DNA of 64,000 bases from Claveliimonas bilis (GCF_030296775.1 NZ_AP027742.1:1674001-1738000), one strand, 5' to 3'. Counted from the stretch's first letter, positions 18,941 through 28,620 are shown. Notes: generated by a model not told the origin, from the sequence alone. A program made the numbers and translations.

Positions 18941-19660
18941 ATGATGAATGAGAAGGGGATGAGCAAGATGACTTCAAAGGAAAATGCAGTTTTGAAAAAA
19001 GCAGCGTGGAAGCTTTTGTCAACAGCTGTTATTGCGCTAAGTCTGGCTGGAATGTACAGCCTTCAGTCAGATGGGGCAGAGAAGGAAAGTACGGTTGTCA
19101 TTTCGAAATTTTACGGCGCTGGAGGTAAGGAAGGCGTATTTTCCAATGATTTTATAGAACTGTATAATCCGGGTACACAGGACATTTCTCTGGAAGGATA
19201 CATATTGGGCTACAGTTCCGGAAGAATCGAAGGAATGGCGGGTTCAACCATAAGCAGCGACGGTATACGGGAAGAAAAATTTATTGATCTGGCAGGGACC
19301 ATTCCGGCCGGAGGATATTATCTGATATGCGGAGAGGAAAACGCATGTCCAAATGAGGGATATCAGATTGAAAAATACAACCGCCAGTGGAAAGGGCTTA
19401 TCATAGACAATCAGGCTACCGTAACAGTAAAGCTCTATAAAGGGAAAGAACCTGTAGATATGATTTCTACGGAAGGAAGCAGCTGCAAAGATATGATTTC
19501 CGAAAATACGATTGTAACAAGAAGCGGAAAACGAGGGACAGAAGATGCATACCTTGGAAGAATACGGACTTTTTACTGGAGCAATAAAGTGACAGGAGAG
19601 TACGAAAAGCAATATGAACCTTGCTGTTCTTATGGGGCGGCAGATGGTGAAGGAGTCTGA
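18941..19660 (+). CDS. secreted lamin-tail-domain (LTD) protein
   Basis: A protein of up to 239 residues with an N-terminal hydrophobic segment (LLSTAVIALSLAGMYSL), probably a signal peptide or anchor. A single LTD follows: VVISKFYGAGG...SNDFIELYNPG, then LEGYILGYSS, IPAGGYYLICG and the GLIIDN/VTVKLY strands. LTDs occur in secreted nucleases and surface proteins; no catalytic domain is visible here. ATG at 18941, 18959 or 18968 could be the start; the last two lie near GAAGGGG. A large terminator follows, so it is a single-gene unit after spoIIIA. Confidence 0.75.
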   Translation: MMNEKGMSKMTSKENAVLKKAAWKLLSTAVIALSLAGMYSLQSDGAEKESTVVISKFYGAGGKEGVFSNDFIELYNPGTQDISLEGYILGYSSGRIEGMAGSTISSDGIREEKFIDLAGTIPAGGYYLICGEENACPNEGYQIEKYNRQWKGLIIDNQATVTVKLYKGKEPVDMISTEGSSCKDMISENTIVTRSGKRGTEDAYLGRIRTFYWSNKVTGEYEKQYEPCCSYGAADGEGV

Positions 19661-19668
19661 AGAACGCG

Positions 19669-19741
19669 AAAAAGCACCGGAGCATGGGATTTTGAAATGC
19701 CGGAAAGGCAGGGGCAGAATCCCATGCTCCGGTGCTTTTTT
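19669..19741. terminator. large symmetrical terminator between LTD gene and deoB
   Basis: A perfect 23-bp inverted repeat has its arms at 19669-19691 and 19718-19740. It begins with AAAAAGCACCGGAGC and ends with GCTCCGGTGCTTTTT. The 26-base loop contains a small TGCC/GGCA hairpin. The A-run/T-run symmetry would allow termination on either strand. Confidence 0.88.
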
Positions 19742-19775
19742 GCCTGCTTTCGGACGTTTATCTGCCGGAAATTCA

Positions 19776-19804
19776 TTGAACCGGGCATATAAAAGGGGTA
19801 TAAT
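19776..19804 (+). promoter_or_regulatory. sigma-A promoter of deoB
   Basis: TTGAAC (19776-19781) and TATAAT (19799-19804) are separated by 17 bases, 30 bases before the deoB start. Confidence 0.75.
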
Positions 19805-19833
19805 CAGAGCAGAAAATGCGGAGGAGCATAATT

Positions 19834-21018
19834 ATGGGAAAAAGAGTATTTATTATTGTACTGGACAGTGTGGGAGCAGGGGAAGCGCCGGATGCAGCGG
19901 CATATGGAGATGAAGGCAGCAATACCCTTGGAACAGTGTCGAAACATCCGGCGTTTCATATGCCTTATGCAGAGGCGCTGGGACTGTCGTCTATCAGGGG
20001 GACAGGCATGAAGAAACGATCCGGGATCATTCCGGAAGGAGCATATGGGAAAATGCAGGAGGCGTCCTGCGGAAAAGATACTACAACAGGACATTGGGAG
20101 ATCGCAGGGATTATTTCCACGCGTCCTCTGCCGGTGTATCCGGACGGATTTCCGGAAGATGTGATAAAGACTTTTGAGGAGAAGACCGGGCGGAAGGTGA
20201 TCTGCAACCGTCCTTATTCCGGAACAGAGGTCATCAAAGATTACGGACGGGAGCATATGAAAAGCGGCGCTCTTATTGTCTATACATCAGCAGACAGTGT
20301 ATTTCAGATTGCAGCTCATGAGGATATTGTTCCGACGGAAAAACTTTATGAATACTGCAGGATTGCAAGACAAATCTTAACTGGAGAGCATAATGTGGGA
20401 CGGGTCATAGCAAGGCCTTTTACCGGAACCTGGCCTGATTTTGTCCGCACGGCCGGAAGACATGATTTTTCCGTACATCCTCCGAAAGATACAATGCTTA
20501 CGTATATTCAGAAGGCGGGTATGGATGTGCTTTCCGTAGGAAAGATTATAGATATTTTTGCCGGAGAGGGGATTACAGAGGCACAGCGTACGGTCAGCAA
20601 CCGGGACGGAATCGAAAAATTGCTTGCATATATGGAAAGAGATTTTACAGGACTTTGTTTTGTAAATCTTGTGGATTTTGATATGATATACGGACATCGA
20701 AATGATATAGAAGGATATGCAAAGGCTCTGTCGGAATTTGATACCTTTCTTCCGGAAATCCGAGGACGGATGAAAGAGGACGATCTTCTTATCATTACGG
20801 CTGACCACGGCTGTGATCCGGGAACGCCGTCCACGGATCATTCCAGAGAATACGTGCCTCTTTTGATAAGCGGGGAGCATGTCAGAAAAAATCATGATCT
20901 GGGAATCAGAAATACATTTGCAGATGTGGCTGCAACTGTGTTACACTATCTTGGTGTGCCGGGCAAGTTGGAAGGGACTTCCATGTGGCCGGAAATTGAG
21001 AAGAAAAACGGAGATTGA
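19834..21018 (+). CDS. deoB: phosphopentomutase DeoB
   Basis: A 394-residue metal-dependent mutase interconverting (deoxy)ribose 1- and 5-phosphate in nucleoside salvage. It has alkaline-phosphatase-superfamily metal motifs: the N-terminal IVLDSVGAGEAPDA, TTGHWE, and the C-terminal DHGCDPGTPSTDHSREYVPLL. Start ATG 19834 follows CGGAGGAG; an in-frame ATG at 19816 precedes the SD and is rejected. It is followed four bases later by prfC. Confidence 0.95.
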   Translation: MGKRVFIIVLDSVGAGEAPDAAAYGDEGSNTLGTVSKHPAFHMPYAEALGLSSIRGTGMKKRSGIIPEGAYGKMQEASCGKDTTTGHWEIAGIISTRPLPVYPDGFPEDVIKTFEEKTGRKVICNRPYSGTEVIKDYGREHMKSGALIVYTSADSVFQIAAHEDIVPTEKLYEYCRIARQILTGEHNVGRVIARPFTGTWPDFVRTAGRHDFSVHPPKDTMLTYIQKAGMDVLSVGKIIDIFAGEGITEAQRTVSNRDGIEKLLAYMERDFTGLCFVNLVDFDMIYGHRNDIEGYAKALSEFDTFLPEIRGRMKEDDLLIITADHGCDPGTPSTDHSREYVPLLISGEHVRKNHDLGIRNTFADVAATVLHYLGVPGKLEGTSMWPEIEKKNGD

Positions 21019-21022
21019 AACG

Positions 21023-22627
21023 ATGTCAGAGTTAACAAAGGATATGAAAGAACAGATAAAGAGACGCCGGACGTTTGCCATTATCTCTCACCCGGATGCA
21101 GGTAAAACGACGTTGACGGAAAAATTCCTTCTATATGGAGGAGCCATCAATCAGGCAGGAAGTGTAAAAGGAAAGGCTACAGCAAAGCATGCGGTATCAG
21201 ACTGGATGGAGATTGAAAAAGAGAGAGGAATCTCAGTTACTTCATCCGTTCTGCAGTTTGAGTACGACGGTTACTGTATCAATATTCTGGATACCCCGGG
21301 GCACCAGGATTTCTCGGAGGATACCTACCGTACATTGATGGCCGCTGATTCAGCGGTAATGGTGATTGATGCCTCCAAGGGCGTGGAGGCGCAGACAAGA
21401 AAGCTTTTTAAAGTATGTACCATGCGTCATATTCCTATTTTTACTTTCATTAATAAAATGGACCGAGAAGCGATGGACACTTTTGAGCTGCTGGACGATA
21501 TTGAAAATGAACTTGGTATTGCAACCTGCCCGGTAAACTGGCCTATTGGATCAGGAAAGAACTTTAAAGGAGTCTATGACCGCGAAAAAAGAGAAGTAGA
21601 GCTTTTTTCCGACACGAAAAAAGGAACTGCCCAGGGGGAAGTTAAAAAGGTAAAGATCGATGATCCCGAGATTACATGGCTGATCGATGATTCCCAGAGA
21701 CTTCAGTTGGAAGAAGAAATAGAGCTTCAGGATGGAGCAGGAGCTGCCTTTGACCAGGAGCTTGTGAGTAAAGGGGAACTGTCACCGGTATTTTTCGGCT
21801 CAGCGCTGACAAACTTCGGCGTAGAAACCTTTCTGCAGCATTTCCTGGCAATGACAAGTTCTCCGCTGCCCAGAATGTCAGATCAGGGAGAGATCGATCC
21901 TATGGAGGAAAAAGACTTTTCCGCATTTGTATTTAAAATCCAGGCGAATATGAATAAAGCTCACCGTGACCGTATTGCTTTCATGCGTATTTGTTCAGGA
22001 AAATTCGAAGCAGGCATGGAAGTGCAGCATATTCAGGGAGGCCGTAAGGTGCGCCTCTCCCAGCCGCAGCAGATGATGGCAAGCGAGAGAAAGATTATTG
22101 AAAATGCCTATGCAGGAGATATCATAGGAGTGTTCGATCCTGGAATCTTCTCCATTGGGGACACACTTACAGCATCCGATAAGAAAGCGGTCTATGAAGG
22201 AATCCCTACATTTGCGCCGGAACATTTCGCCAGAGTGCGTCAGGTGGATACTATGAAAAGAAAGCAGTTTATCAAAGGAATTTCCCAGATCGCACAGGAA
22301 GGAGCTATCCAGATTTTCCAGGAGTATAATACCGGAATGGAGGAAATCATTGTGGGCGTAGTAGGTGTCCTTCAGTTTGACGTTCTGAAATACCGGCTGG
22401 AGAATGAATACAAGGTGGAGATCCGGCTGGATCCCCTTCCATATGAGTATATCCGGTGGATCGAGAATGAAAATCTGGATCTGGACCGTCTGACGGGCAC
22501 ATCAGACATGAAGAAGATCAAAGACCTGAAGGATCGTCCTTTGCTCCTTTTTGTCAATGAGTGGAGTATCCGAATGACTCAGGACAGGAATGAAGGTCTG
22601 ATCCTCTCCGAATTTGGCCGTTCCTGA
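21023..22627 (+). CDS. prfC: peptide chain release factor 3 (RF3)
   Basis: A 534-residue translational GTPase that recycles RF1/RF2. G1 is SHPDAGKTTLTEKFL, G3 is DTPGHQDFSEDTYR and G4 is NKMDRE; the protein has full length. The frame is open into deoB, but ATG 21023 with CGGAG upstream gives the conserved N-terminus MSELTKDMKEQIKRRRTFAIISH. It is probably co-transcribed with deoB. Confidence 0.95.
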   Translation: MSELTKDMKEQIKRRRTFAIISHPDAGKTTLTEKFLLYGGAINQAGSVKGKATAKHAVSDWMEIEKERGISVTSSVLQFEYDGYCINILDTPGHQDFSEDTYRTLMAADSAVMVIDASKGVEAQTRKLFKVCTMRHIPIFTFINKMDREAMDTFELLDDIENELGIATCPVNWPIGSGKNFKGVYDREKREVELFSDTKKGTAQGEVKKVKIDDPEITWLIDDSQRLQLEEEIELQDGAGAAFDQELVSKGELSPVFFGSALTNFGVETFLQHFLAMTSSPLPRMSDQGEIDPMEEKDFSAFVFKIQANMNKAHRDRIAFMRICSGKFEAGMEVQHIQGGRKVRLSQPQQMMASERKIIENAYAGDIIGVFDPGIFSIGDTLTASDKKAVYEGIPTFAPEHFARVRQVDTMKRKQFIKGISQIAQEGAIQIFQEYNTGMEEIIVGVVGVLQFDVLKYRLENEYKVEIRLDPLPYEYIRWIENENLDLDRLTGTSDMKKIKDLKDRPLLLFVNEWSIRMTQDRNEGLILSEFGRS

Positions 22628-22647
22628 CAGGGACTTTGGAAAGAATA

Positions 22648-22676
22648 TTGGCATTTGAATATAAATTTGTTATAAT
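22648..22676 (+). promoter_or_regulatory. sigma-A promoter of the asp23-nusB-xse-dxs-recN cluster
   Basis: TTGGCA (22648-22653) and TATAAT (22671-22676) are separated by 17 bases, 59 bases before the Asp23-family ATG. No further clear promoter or terminator was seen until after recN. Confidence 0.75.
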
Positions 22677-22735
22677 GTATATTACTAGTTGTAATGTGAG
22701 CCAAAAACAAAACGTGATAAATGGAGGGCAATAGA

Positions 22736-23119
22736 ATGGGAAAAGAAGAAAGAAGTACCTATACAATAAAAGAGGATGAAAATCTCGGCGAAGTAAAGAT
22801 TGCCGATGAAGTTGTTGCGATTATTGCAGGTCTTGCAGCCATGGAAGTAGAGGGAGTTGCTTCTATGTCCGGCAATGCAACAAAAGAGCTGATCAGCCGT
22901 CTTGGGATGAAATCCTTATCTAAAGGTGTGAAAGTAGATGTGCTGGAAGGAATTGTAACCGTATCACTGAAACTGAATCTTCAGTATGGTTACAATGTGC
23001 TGGAAGTTTCCGGCAAAGTGCAGGAGAAAGTAAAGACTGCAATTGAGAATATGACAGGTCTTACCGTGGCTGATGTCAATATTCGTGTTGCAGGAGTAGA
23101 TATTCCGGAGGAAGTGTAA
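22736..23119 (+). CDS. Asp23/Gls24 family envelope stress protein
   Basis: A 127-residue DUF322 protein (GEVKIADEVVAIIAGLAAMEVEGVASMSG and the VNIRVAGVDIP end). Members sit at the membrane and are linked to cell-envelope homeostasis. In Clostridia this gene regularly precedes nusB. ATG 22736 follows GGAGGG; the in-frame ATG at 22721 lies before the SD. Confidence 0.92.
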   Translation: MGKEERSTYTIKEDENLGEVKIADEVVAIIAGLAAMEVEGVASMSGNATKELISRLGMKSLSKGVKVDVLEGIVTVSLKLNLQYGYNVLEVSGKVQEKVKTAIENMTGLTVADVNIRVAGVDIPEEV

Positions 23120-23518
23120 GTGAGAAGGTCAGAAGCAAGGGAACATATTTTCAAAATGGTGTTCGGACTGGAATTTAATGAAAAAGAAGAGATGCCGGAA
23201 CAGGTAAGACTGTATTTTGAACAGCTTGAGCAGATGGAGGAGAAAGATAAAGAATACATTCAGAAGAAAGCGTGGGCTATAGCAGACCACAAGGATGAGA
23301 TCGATACTCTGATCAATGAACATGCAAGCGGATGGAAGACAACACGAATGAACAAAGTGGATCTTACACTGCTTAGGCTGGCGGTCTATGAGATGAAATG
23401 GGATGATGATGTGCCCGTATCTGTTGCGATCAATGAGGCAGTGGAACTTGCAAAACGGTTTGGAGGAGAGGAAAGTCCCTCTTTTGTAAACGGTGTCCTT
23501 GCAAAGCTGGCGGTATAG
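23120..23518 (+). CDS. nusB: transcription antitermination protein NusB
   Basis: A 132-residue helical RNA-binding factor for rRNA antitermination. It starts with GTG directly after the stop of the Asp23 gene. Signature parts are RREAREHIFKMVF-like at the N-terminus (RRSEAREHIFKMVFGLEF) and the C-terminal VSVAINEAVELAKRFGGEESPSFVNGVLAKL. Confidence 0.95.
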   Translation: MRRSEAREHIFKMVFGLEFNEKEEMPEQVRLYFEQLEQMEEKDKEYIQKKAWAIADHKDEIDTLINEHASGWKTTRMNKVDLTLLRLAVYEMKWDDDVPVSVAINEAVELAKRFGGEESPSFVNGVLAKLAV

Positions 23519-23536
23519 CTGGAGGGTGTGTATATT

Positions 23537-24763
23537 ATGGCGGGAAATGTGTACACAGTCGGACAGGTAAACGCATATATCCGTAATATGTTTACACAGG
23601 ATTTTATGCTGAATCGGATCTACGTGAAAGGCGAGGTATCAAACTGTAAATATCATACGTCAGGCCATATATATTTTTCTCTGAAGGATGAGTCCGGAAC
23701 GATTGCCTGTGTCATGTTCGCAGGGCAGCGGAGCGGGCTCTCTTTTCGTATGTCCGAAGGACAGCAGGTTATTGTGCTGGGGTCTGTCAGTGTTTATGAA
23801 AGAAACGGGACTTATCAGCTTTATGCAAAAGAAATCCGGCTGGACGGAGAGGGAGTCCTTTATGAAAGATTTCAGGCCTTGAAAAAGGAACTGGAAGAGA
23901 TGGGGATGTTTGCAGAAGAATATAAAAAGCCGATACCGCCTTTTGCTATGCGGATCGGTGTAGTTACGGCTTCCACCGGAGCGGCCATCCGGGATATCAT
24001 GAATATATCCTCAAGAAGGAATCCTTATGTACAGCTTCTTCTTTATCCGGCCCAGGTACAGGGGGAAGGTGCGGCAGAAAGCATTGTAAAAGGGATTTCT
24101 GTTTTGGAAAAAGCCGGAGTGGACGTAATGATCGTTGGCAGAGGCGGAGGTTCTATCGAGGACTTGTGGGCTTTTAATGAGGAGAGCGTGGCGAGGGCGA
24201 TTTTCCATTGCAGCGTTCCTGTGATCTCGGCTGTAGGACATGAAACAGATACCACGATTGCCGATTTTGTGGCGGATCTTCGTGCGCCCACTCCATCGGC
24301 AGCTGCAGAGCTGGCTGTGTGGGATTACAGATTGTTTGCCGGGCAGATAGATGAATATGGCAGAAAGCTTAGAAAAAATATGGGACGTCAGCTGGAACTG
24401 GCTCGTCTGAAAAAAGACCAGTATGCGTCCAGATTAAAATATCTGCATCCGGGAGTAGCGTTGATCCAGAAAAAGCAGAGACTTGCAGATGCAGAAGATA
24501 CGCTTCGGCAGCTTATGGAAAAGCGTATGGAGGGGAACCGTCATCGTCTGGCACTCTGTGCGGAGCGGATCAGAGGCCTTTCTCCGGTTGAAAAATTGGG
24601 AAAAGGCTTTGCCTATGTGGAACAGACAGAAAATGGAAAAAAAGCAGCCGTGAAAAGTGTATCGCAGGTGCGTCCCGGTCAGGAACTGTATGTTTATGTG
24701 ACTGACGGCCAGATACATGTAAGAGCAGAAAAGATAAGGGAGGCGTCTTATGGACGAGAGTAA
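23537..24763 (+). CDS. xseA: exodeoxyribonuclease VII large subunit
   Basis: A 408-residue catalytic subunit of ExoVII, which degrades single-stranded DNA. An N-terminal OB-fold (YTVGQVNAYIRNMF, VKGEVSN) is followed by the catalytic core (VVTASTGAAIRDIMN, GRGGGSIEDLWAFNEE, SAVGHETDTTIADFVADLRAPTPSAAAE) and a coiled-coil tail. The ATG at 23537 is preferred to a GTG at 23528 because GGAGGG ends at 23526. Confidence 0.95.
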   Translation: MAGNVYTVGQVNAYIRNMFTQDFMLNRIYVKGEVSNCKYHTSGHIYFSLKDESGTIACVMFAGQRSGLSFRMSEGQQVIVLGSVSVYERNGTYQLYAKEIRLDGEGVLYERFQALKKELEEMGMFAEEYKKPIPPFAMRIGVVTASTGAAIRDIMNISSRRNPYVQLLLYPAQVQGEGAAESIVKGISVLEKAGVDVMIVGRGGGSIEDLWAFNEESVARAIFHCSVPVISAVGHETDTTIADFVADLRAPTPSAAAELAVWDYRLFAGQIDEYGRKLRKNMGRQLELARLKKDQYASRLKYLHPGVALIQKKQRLADAEDTLRQLMEKRMEGNRHRLALCAERIRGLSPVEKLGKGFAYVEQTENGKKAAVKSVSQVRPGQELYVYVTDGQIHVRAEKIREASYGRE

Positions 24764-24983
24764 TAAACAGATACAGCAGCCGGAAGAAGAGCGTACTCTG
24801 GAAGAGGAATTTCAGGAGCTGGAGCAGGTGCTGGAGGCAATGGAGCAGGAAGTGACGCTGGAGGAATCGTTCCGTCTTTATCACAGAGGAATTGATCTTC
24901 TGAAAGCCTGCAGTGATAAGATTGACCGTGTAGAAAAACAAATTCAGATATTGGATGAAGAAGGAGAAAGCCATGGATTCTGA
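24750..24983 (+). CDS. xseB: exodeoxyribonuclease VII small subunit
   Basis: A 77-residue helical subunit (LEEEFQELEQVLEAMEQEVTLEESFRLYHRGIDLLKACSDKIDRVEKQI). It overlaps xseA by 14 bases, and ispA starts within its end. Confidence 0.95.
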   Translation: MDESNKQIQQPEEERTLEEEFQELEQVLEAMEQEVTLEESFRLYHRGIDLLKACSDKIDRVEKQIQILDEEGESHGF

Positions 24984-25878
24984 ACAGATGAAGTTTGAAA
25001 AAGCAAGGGAAGCAAAAGTGAAAGAGATCGAGGAGATTTTGCAGGCCTATCTTCCGAAGAAGGAAGGCTTCCAGAAAATCATTATGGAGGCTATGGAATA
25101 CAGTCTGATGGCTGGTGGAAAAAGGATACGGCCTATGCTGATGCAGGAAATGTATCATCTTTTCGGCGGAAAGGAAAAGCTGATATATCCCTTTATGGCC
25201 GCGATTGAGATGATCCATACGTATTCTCTTGTCCATGACGATTTGCCGGCCATAGACAATGATGACTATCGTAGAGGGAGAAAGACAACCCATGTAGTTT
25301 ATGGAGAAGATATGGGAATCCTTGCGGGAGATGCTCTTTTGAATTATGCTTTTGAAACGGCGGCTACCGCTTTTGCAGATTTCCCGGAGGACAGTCTTCT
25401 GATTGGAAAAGCAATGGGGATTCTTGCAAAAAAGGCAGGGATTTACGGGATGATCGGAGGTCAGGTGACGGATGTCAGGGAAACAGGCCATAAGCTGTCC
25501 AGGGAGAAGCTGGATTTCATTTATGCTCTGAAGACAGGGGCGCTGATCGAGTCATCCATGATGATTGGTGCTGTTCTTGCAGGCGCTTCGGAAGAAGAAA
25601 TAAAGCAGGCGGAAAAAATAGCAGCAAAAACCGGTTTTGCTTTCCAGGTACAGGATGATATTTTGGATGTGACAAGTACCAGTGAGACTCTTGGCAAACC
25701 GGTGCATAGCGATGAAAAAAATGAAAAGACAACCTACGTAACATTGGTTGGAATAGAGGAAGCAAAAAAAATCGTAGAGAGGGAGTCTGAAGAAGCCATC
25801 AGGATACTTGAGACCCTTCCGGGGGAAAAAGGCTATCTTACCTGGCTTCTTGAGGAGCTTATCCATCGGGAAAAATAA
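24973..25878 (+). CDS. ispA: geranyl/farnesyl diphosphate synthase (IspA)
   Basis: A 301-residue short-chain prenyl transferase. The first Asp-rich motif is in LVHDDLPAIDNDDYRRG and the second in QVQDDILDV; the GGKRIRPML start of the family is present. ATG 24973 follows AAGGAG; an in-frame ATG at 24955 is upstream of this SD. With dxs directly downstream it marks the MEP isoprenoid branch. Confidence 0.94.
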   Translation: MDSEQMKFEKAREAKVKEIEEILQAYLPKKEGFQKIIMEAMEYSLMAGGKRIRPMLMQEMYHLFGGKEKLIYPFMAAIEMIHTYSLVHDDLPAIDNDDYRRGRKTTHVVYGEDMGILAGDALLNYAFETAATAFADFPEDSLLIGKAMGILAKKAGIYGMIGGQVTDVRETGHKLSREKLDFIYALKTGALIESSMMIGAVLAGASEEEIKQAEKIAAKTGFAFQVQDDILDVTSTSETLGKPVHSDEKNEKTTYVTLVGIEEAKKIVERESEEAIRILETLPGEKGYLTWLLEELIHREK

Positions 25879-25889
25879 GGAGCATTGCC

Positions 25890-27776
25890 ATGCTGTTAGA
25901 GCGGATCGAAAAAGAAAATGATATTAAAGAATTAAATATGGAAGAGCTGGATCAGCTTGCCGGGGAAATCCGGGAATTTCTGATTCAGAAGATCAGTCTC
26001 ACCGGGGGACATTTGGCTTCAAACTTAGGAGTTGTAGAGCTTACCATTGCCATGCACCGCGTTTTTACTTTGCCAAAAGACAAAATGATCTGGGATGTGG
26101 GGCATCAGTCTTACACCCATAAAATACTGACCGGGAGAAGAGCAGGATTTGACGCACTGCGAAAATACGGAGGGATGAGCGGATTCCCTAAAAGGAAAGA
26201 AAGTCCCTGTGATGCCTTTGATACCGGACACAGTTCTACATCCATATCGGCAGGTCTTGGCTATGTAGAGGCAAGAGATCTTAAGGGTGAAGACTACAGT
26301 GTGATTTCTGTGATTGGCGACGGAGCCATGACAGGCGGTATGGCTTACGAGGCGCTGAATAATGCGGCGCATCTTAAAACGAATTTTATTATTGTTCTCA
26401 ATGATAACTACATGTCCATTTCAGAAAATGTGGGAGGCATGTCCAATTATCTTGCGCAGCTTCGGACAGCTGATTTCTATACGGGACTGAAAAAGGGAGT
26501 CACAAACGCTCTTCATAAAATTCCCACAGTGGGCGATCATATGATTGAGCAGATCAGGAGAACAAAGAGCAGCATCAAACAGCTTGTGGTTCCCGGGATG
26601 CTTTTTGAAGATATGGGAATTACTTATCTTGGACCGATCCCGGGGCATGATATCGGTATGCTCTGCCGGGCTTTCCGGGAAGCAAAGAAAGTAGAAGGGC
26701 CCGTCCTTCTCCATGTTCTGACTCAGAAAGGAAAAGGCTATGCGCCGGCAGAGAAGGATCCATCCCGGTTCCATGGAACAGGACCCTTTGACATCAGTAC
26801 CGGAGAGCCGCTGCAGAAAGCATCCAAAGATACATATACCGATATTTTTTCTAAGGTAATCTGTGATATCGGGAAACATGATCCGAATGTAGCGGTCATT
26901 ACGGCGGCTATGGCAGACGGCACAGGACTTTCGGCATTTGCCAGATATTTCCCGAAGCGGTTCTTTGATGTTGGTATCGCCGAGGGACATGGCGTTACAT
27001 TTGCAGCCGGACTGGCAGCCGGAGGCATGCATCCGGTATTTGCAGTATATTCCTCCTTTCTGCAGAGGGGGTACGACCAGCTGATCCATGATGTAGGGCT
27101 TCAGAATCTTCCGGTAGTTTTGGCAGTAGACCGGGCAGGTCTGGTGGGAAGTGACGGTGAGACCCATCAGGGAATCTTTGATCTGTCTTATCTTGGAGGG
27201 ATTCCTAATATGACGGTCATTTCCCCTAAAAATCGATGGGAGCTTGCCGATATGCTAAGGTTTGCTGTGCAATTTGACGGCCCTGTTGCAATACGCTATC
27301 CACGAGGCACAGCTTATGACGGCTATGAAAAATACCGCGCCCCAATCTGTTATGGGAAAAGCGAAGTGATCTATGAAGAAGAAGGCATTGCTTTGATCAG
27401 TGTGGGACATATGTTTGAGGAGGCTGAAAAAACCCGGAGAGCTATCAAAAAGATCGGCTATAACTGCAGCCTTATAAACGCAAGGTTTGTAAAGCCTCTT
27501 GACGGGGAAATGATCGATGAGCTCTCGAAGACTCATCGTTTGATCGTAACAATTGAAGAAAATATCCTGTGCGGCGGCTTTGGCGAGCGGGTATCGGATT
27601 ATGTTCTGAAAAATCATATTCCGGTGCAGGTGCTTAGCCTGGCTTTGCCGGATGATTATATTGAACATGGAAGCGTGGATCTCCTTCGTCGGGAGGTGCT
27701 TCTGGATGCCGATTCTATGACAAAGAGGATCGTGACAGAATATGTTCAGCTTCAGCAGGAAGAGGAGAGAAAATGA
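25890..27776 (+). CDS. dxs: 1-deoxy-D-xylulose-5-phosphate synthase
   Basis: A 628-residue thiamine-diphosphate enzyme, first step of the MEP pathway (pyruvate plus glyceraldehyde 3-phosphate). ThDP and Mg binding are seen in GDGAMTGGMAYEALNNA followed by NDNYMSIS. The transketolase central and C-terminal domains are intact (AVYSSFLQRGYDQLIHD, DRAGLVGSDGETHQGIFD). It overlaps tlyA by four bases. Confidence 0.96.
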   Translation: MLLERIEKENDIKELNMEELDQLAGEIREFLIQKISLTGGHLASNLGVVELTIAMHRVFTLPKDKMIWDVGHQSYTHKILTGRRAGFDALRKYGGMSGFPKRKESPCDAFDTGHSSTSISAGLGYVEARDLKGEDYSVISVIGDGAMTGGMAYEALNNAAHLKTNFIIVLNDNYMSISENVGGMSNYLAQLRTADFYTGLKKGVTNALHKIPTVGDHMIEQIRRTKSSIKQLVVPGMLFEDMGITYLGPIPGHDIGMLCRAFREAKKVEGPVLLHVLTQKGKGYAPAEKDPSRFHGTGPFDISTGEPLQKASKDTYTDIFSKVICDIGKHDPNVAVITAAMADGTGLSAFARYFPKRFFDVGIAEGHGVTFAAGLAAGGMHPVFAVYSSFLQRGYDQLIHDVGLQNLPVVLAVDRAGLVGSDGETHQGIFDLSYLGGIPNMTVISPKNRWELADMLRFAVQFDGPVAIRYPRGTAYDGYEKYRAPICYGKSEVIYEEEGIALISVGHMFEEAEKTRRAIKKIGYNCSLINARFVKPLDGEMIDELSKTHRLIVTIEENILCGGFGERVSDYVLKNHIPVQVLSLALPDDYIEHGSVDLLRREVLLDADSMTKRIVTEYVQLQQEEERK

Positions 27777-28582
27777 AAGAACGCTTGGATGTTTTACTTG
27801 TAAAAAGAAATCTTGCCGAATCGAGGGAGAAGGCTAAGGCCGTTATTATGTCCGGAAATGTATTTGTAGACGGACAGAGGGAGGATAAGGCCGGTGCCTC
27901 CTTTTCCGAGGAAGTGCAGATTGAGGTAAAAGGAAATACGCTTCCCTATGTAAGCAGAGGGGGATTGAAGCTGGAAAAGGCTATGGCTAATTTTGATGTT
28001 TCTGTGGAAGGGAAAGTCTGTACAGATGTAGGTTCTTCTACAGGAGGATTTACGGACTGTATGCTGCAGAACGGAGCGAGAAAGGTGTATGCCATTGACG
28101 TGGGGAGAGGTCAGCTTGCCTGGAAGCTTCGGCAGGATGAGCGGGTTGTCTGCATGGAAAAAACAAATATCCGTTATGTGACGCCGGAAGATTTGGGAGA
28201 AAGAATAGACTTTTCGTCTATTGATGTATCTTTTATTTCCCTTACGAAAGTGCTTGAGCCGATCCGGAATTATCTTCAGGAAAACGGGCAGATTGTGGCT
28301 CTTATTAAGCCGCAGTTTGAAGCCGGACGGGAGAAAGTCGGAAAGAAAGGCGTTGTCAGGGAAGCGTCTACTCATGAAGAAGTAATAGAAAAAGTGATCG
28401 ATTATGCAAAGTCTATTGGATTTAACGTATTGAATCTGGAATTTTCTCCAATTAAAGGACCGGAAGGAAATATCGAATATCTGGTTCATCTGGAGAAATG
28501 TCCGGAGGGAGAAGGAAAAGTGGCAGAGGGAATTTCTATTGACCAGACAGTTTCAGAAGCCTTTCATCAGCTGGCAAAATAG
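27773..28582 (+). CDS. tlyA: TlyA family rRNA (cytidine-2'-O)-methyltransferase
   Basis: A 269-residue protein with an N-terminal S4 RNA-binding domain (RLDVLLVKRNLAESREKAKAVIMSG) and an FtsJ-like SAM domain (VGSSTGGFTDCMLQNGA, DVSFISLTKVLEPI). TlyA methylates 16S/23S rRNA in mycobacteria; the Firmicutes homologues sit in this same dxs-tlyA-nadK-argR-recN cluster. Confidence 0.93.
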   Translation: MKERLDVLLVKRNLAESREKAKAVIMSGNVFVDGQREDKAGASFSEEVQIEVKGNTLPYVSRGGLKLEKAMANFDVSVEGKVCTDVGSSTGGFTDCMLQNGARKVYAIDVGRGQLAWKLRQDERVVCMEKTNIRYVTPEDLGERIDFSSIDVSFISLTKVLEPIRNYLQENGQIVALIKPQFEAGREKVGKKGVVREASTHEEVIEKVIDYAKSIGFNVLNLEFSPIKGPEGNIEYLVHLEKCPEGEGKVAEGISIDQTVSEAFHQLAK

Positions 28583-28620
28583 GATACGGCAAATAGAAGG
28601 AAAAGATAGTGAGGTAAAAA

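Noticed and set aside
20879-21022. N-terminal extension of RF3 into deoB
   Set aside because: The frame is open only because it overlaps deoB; ATG 21023 has an SD and gives the conserved RF3 N-terminus.
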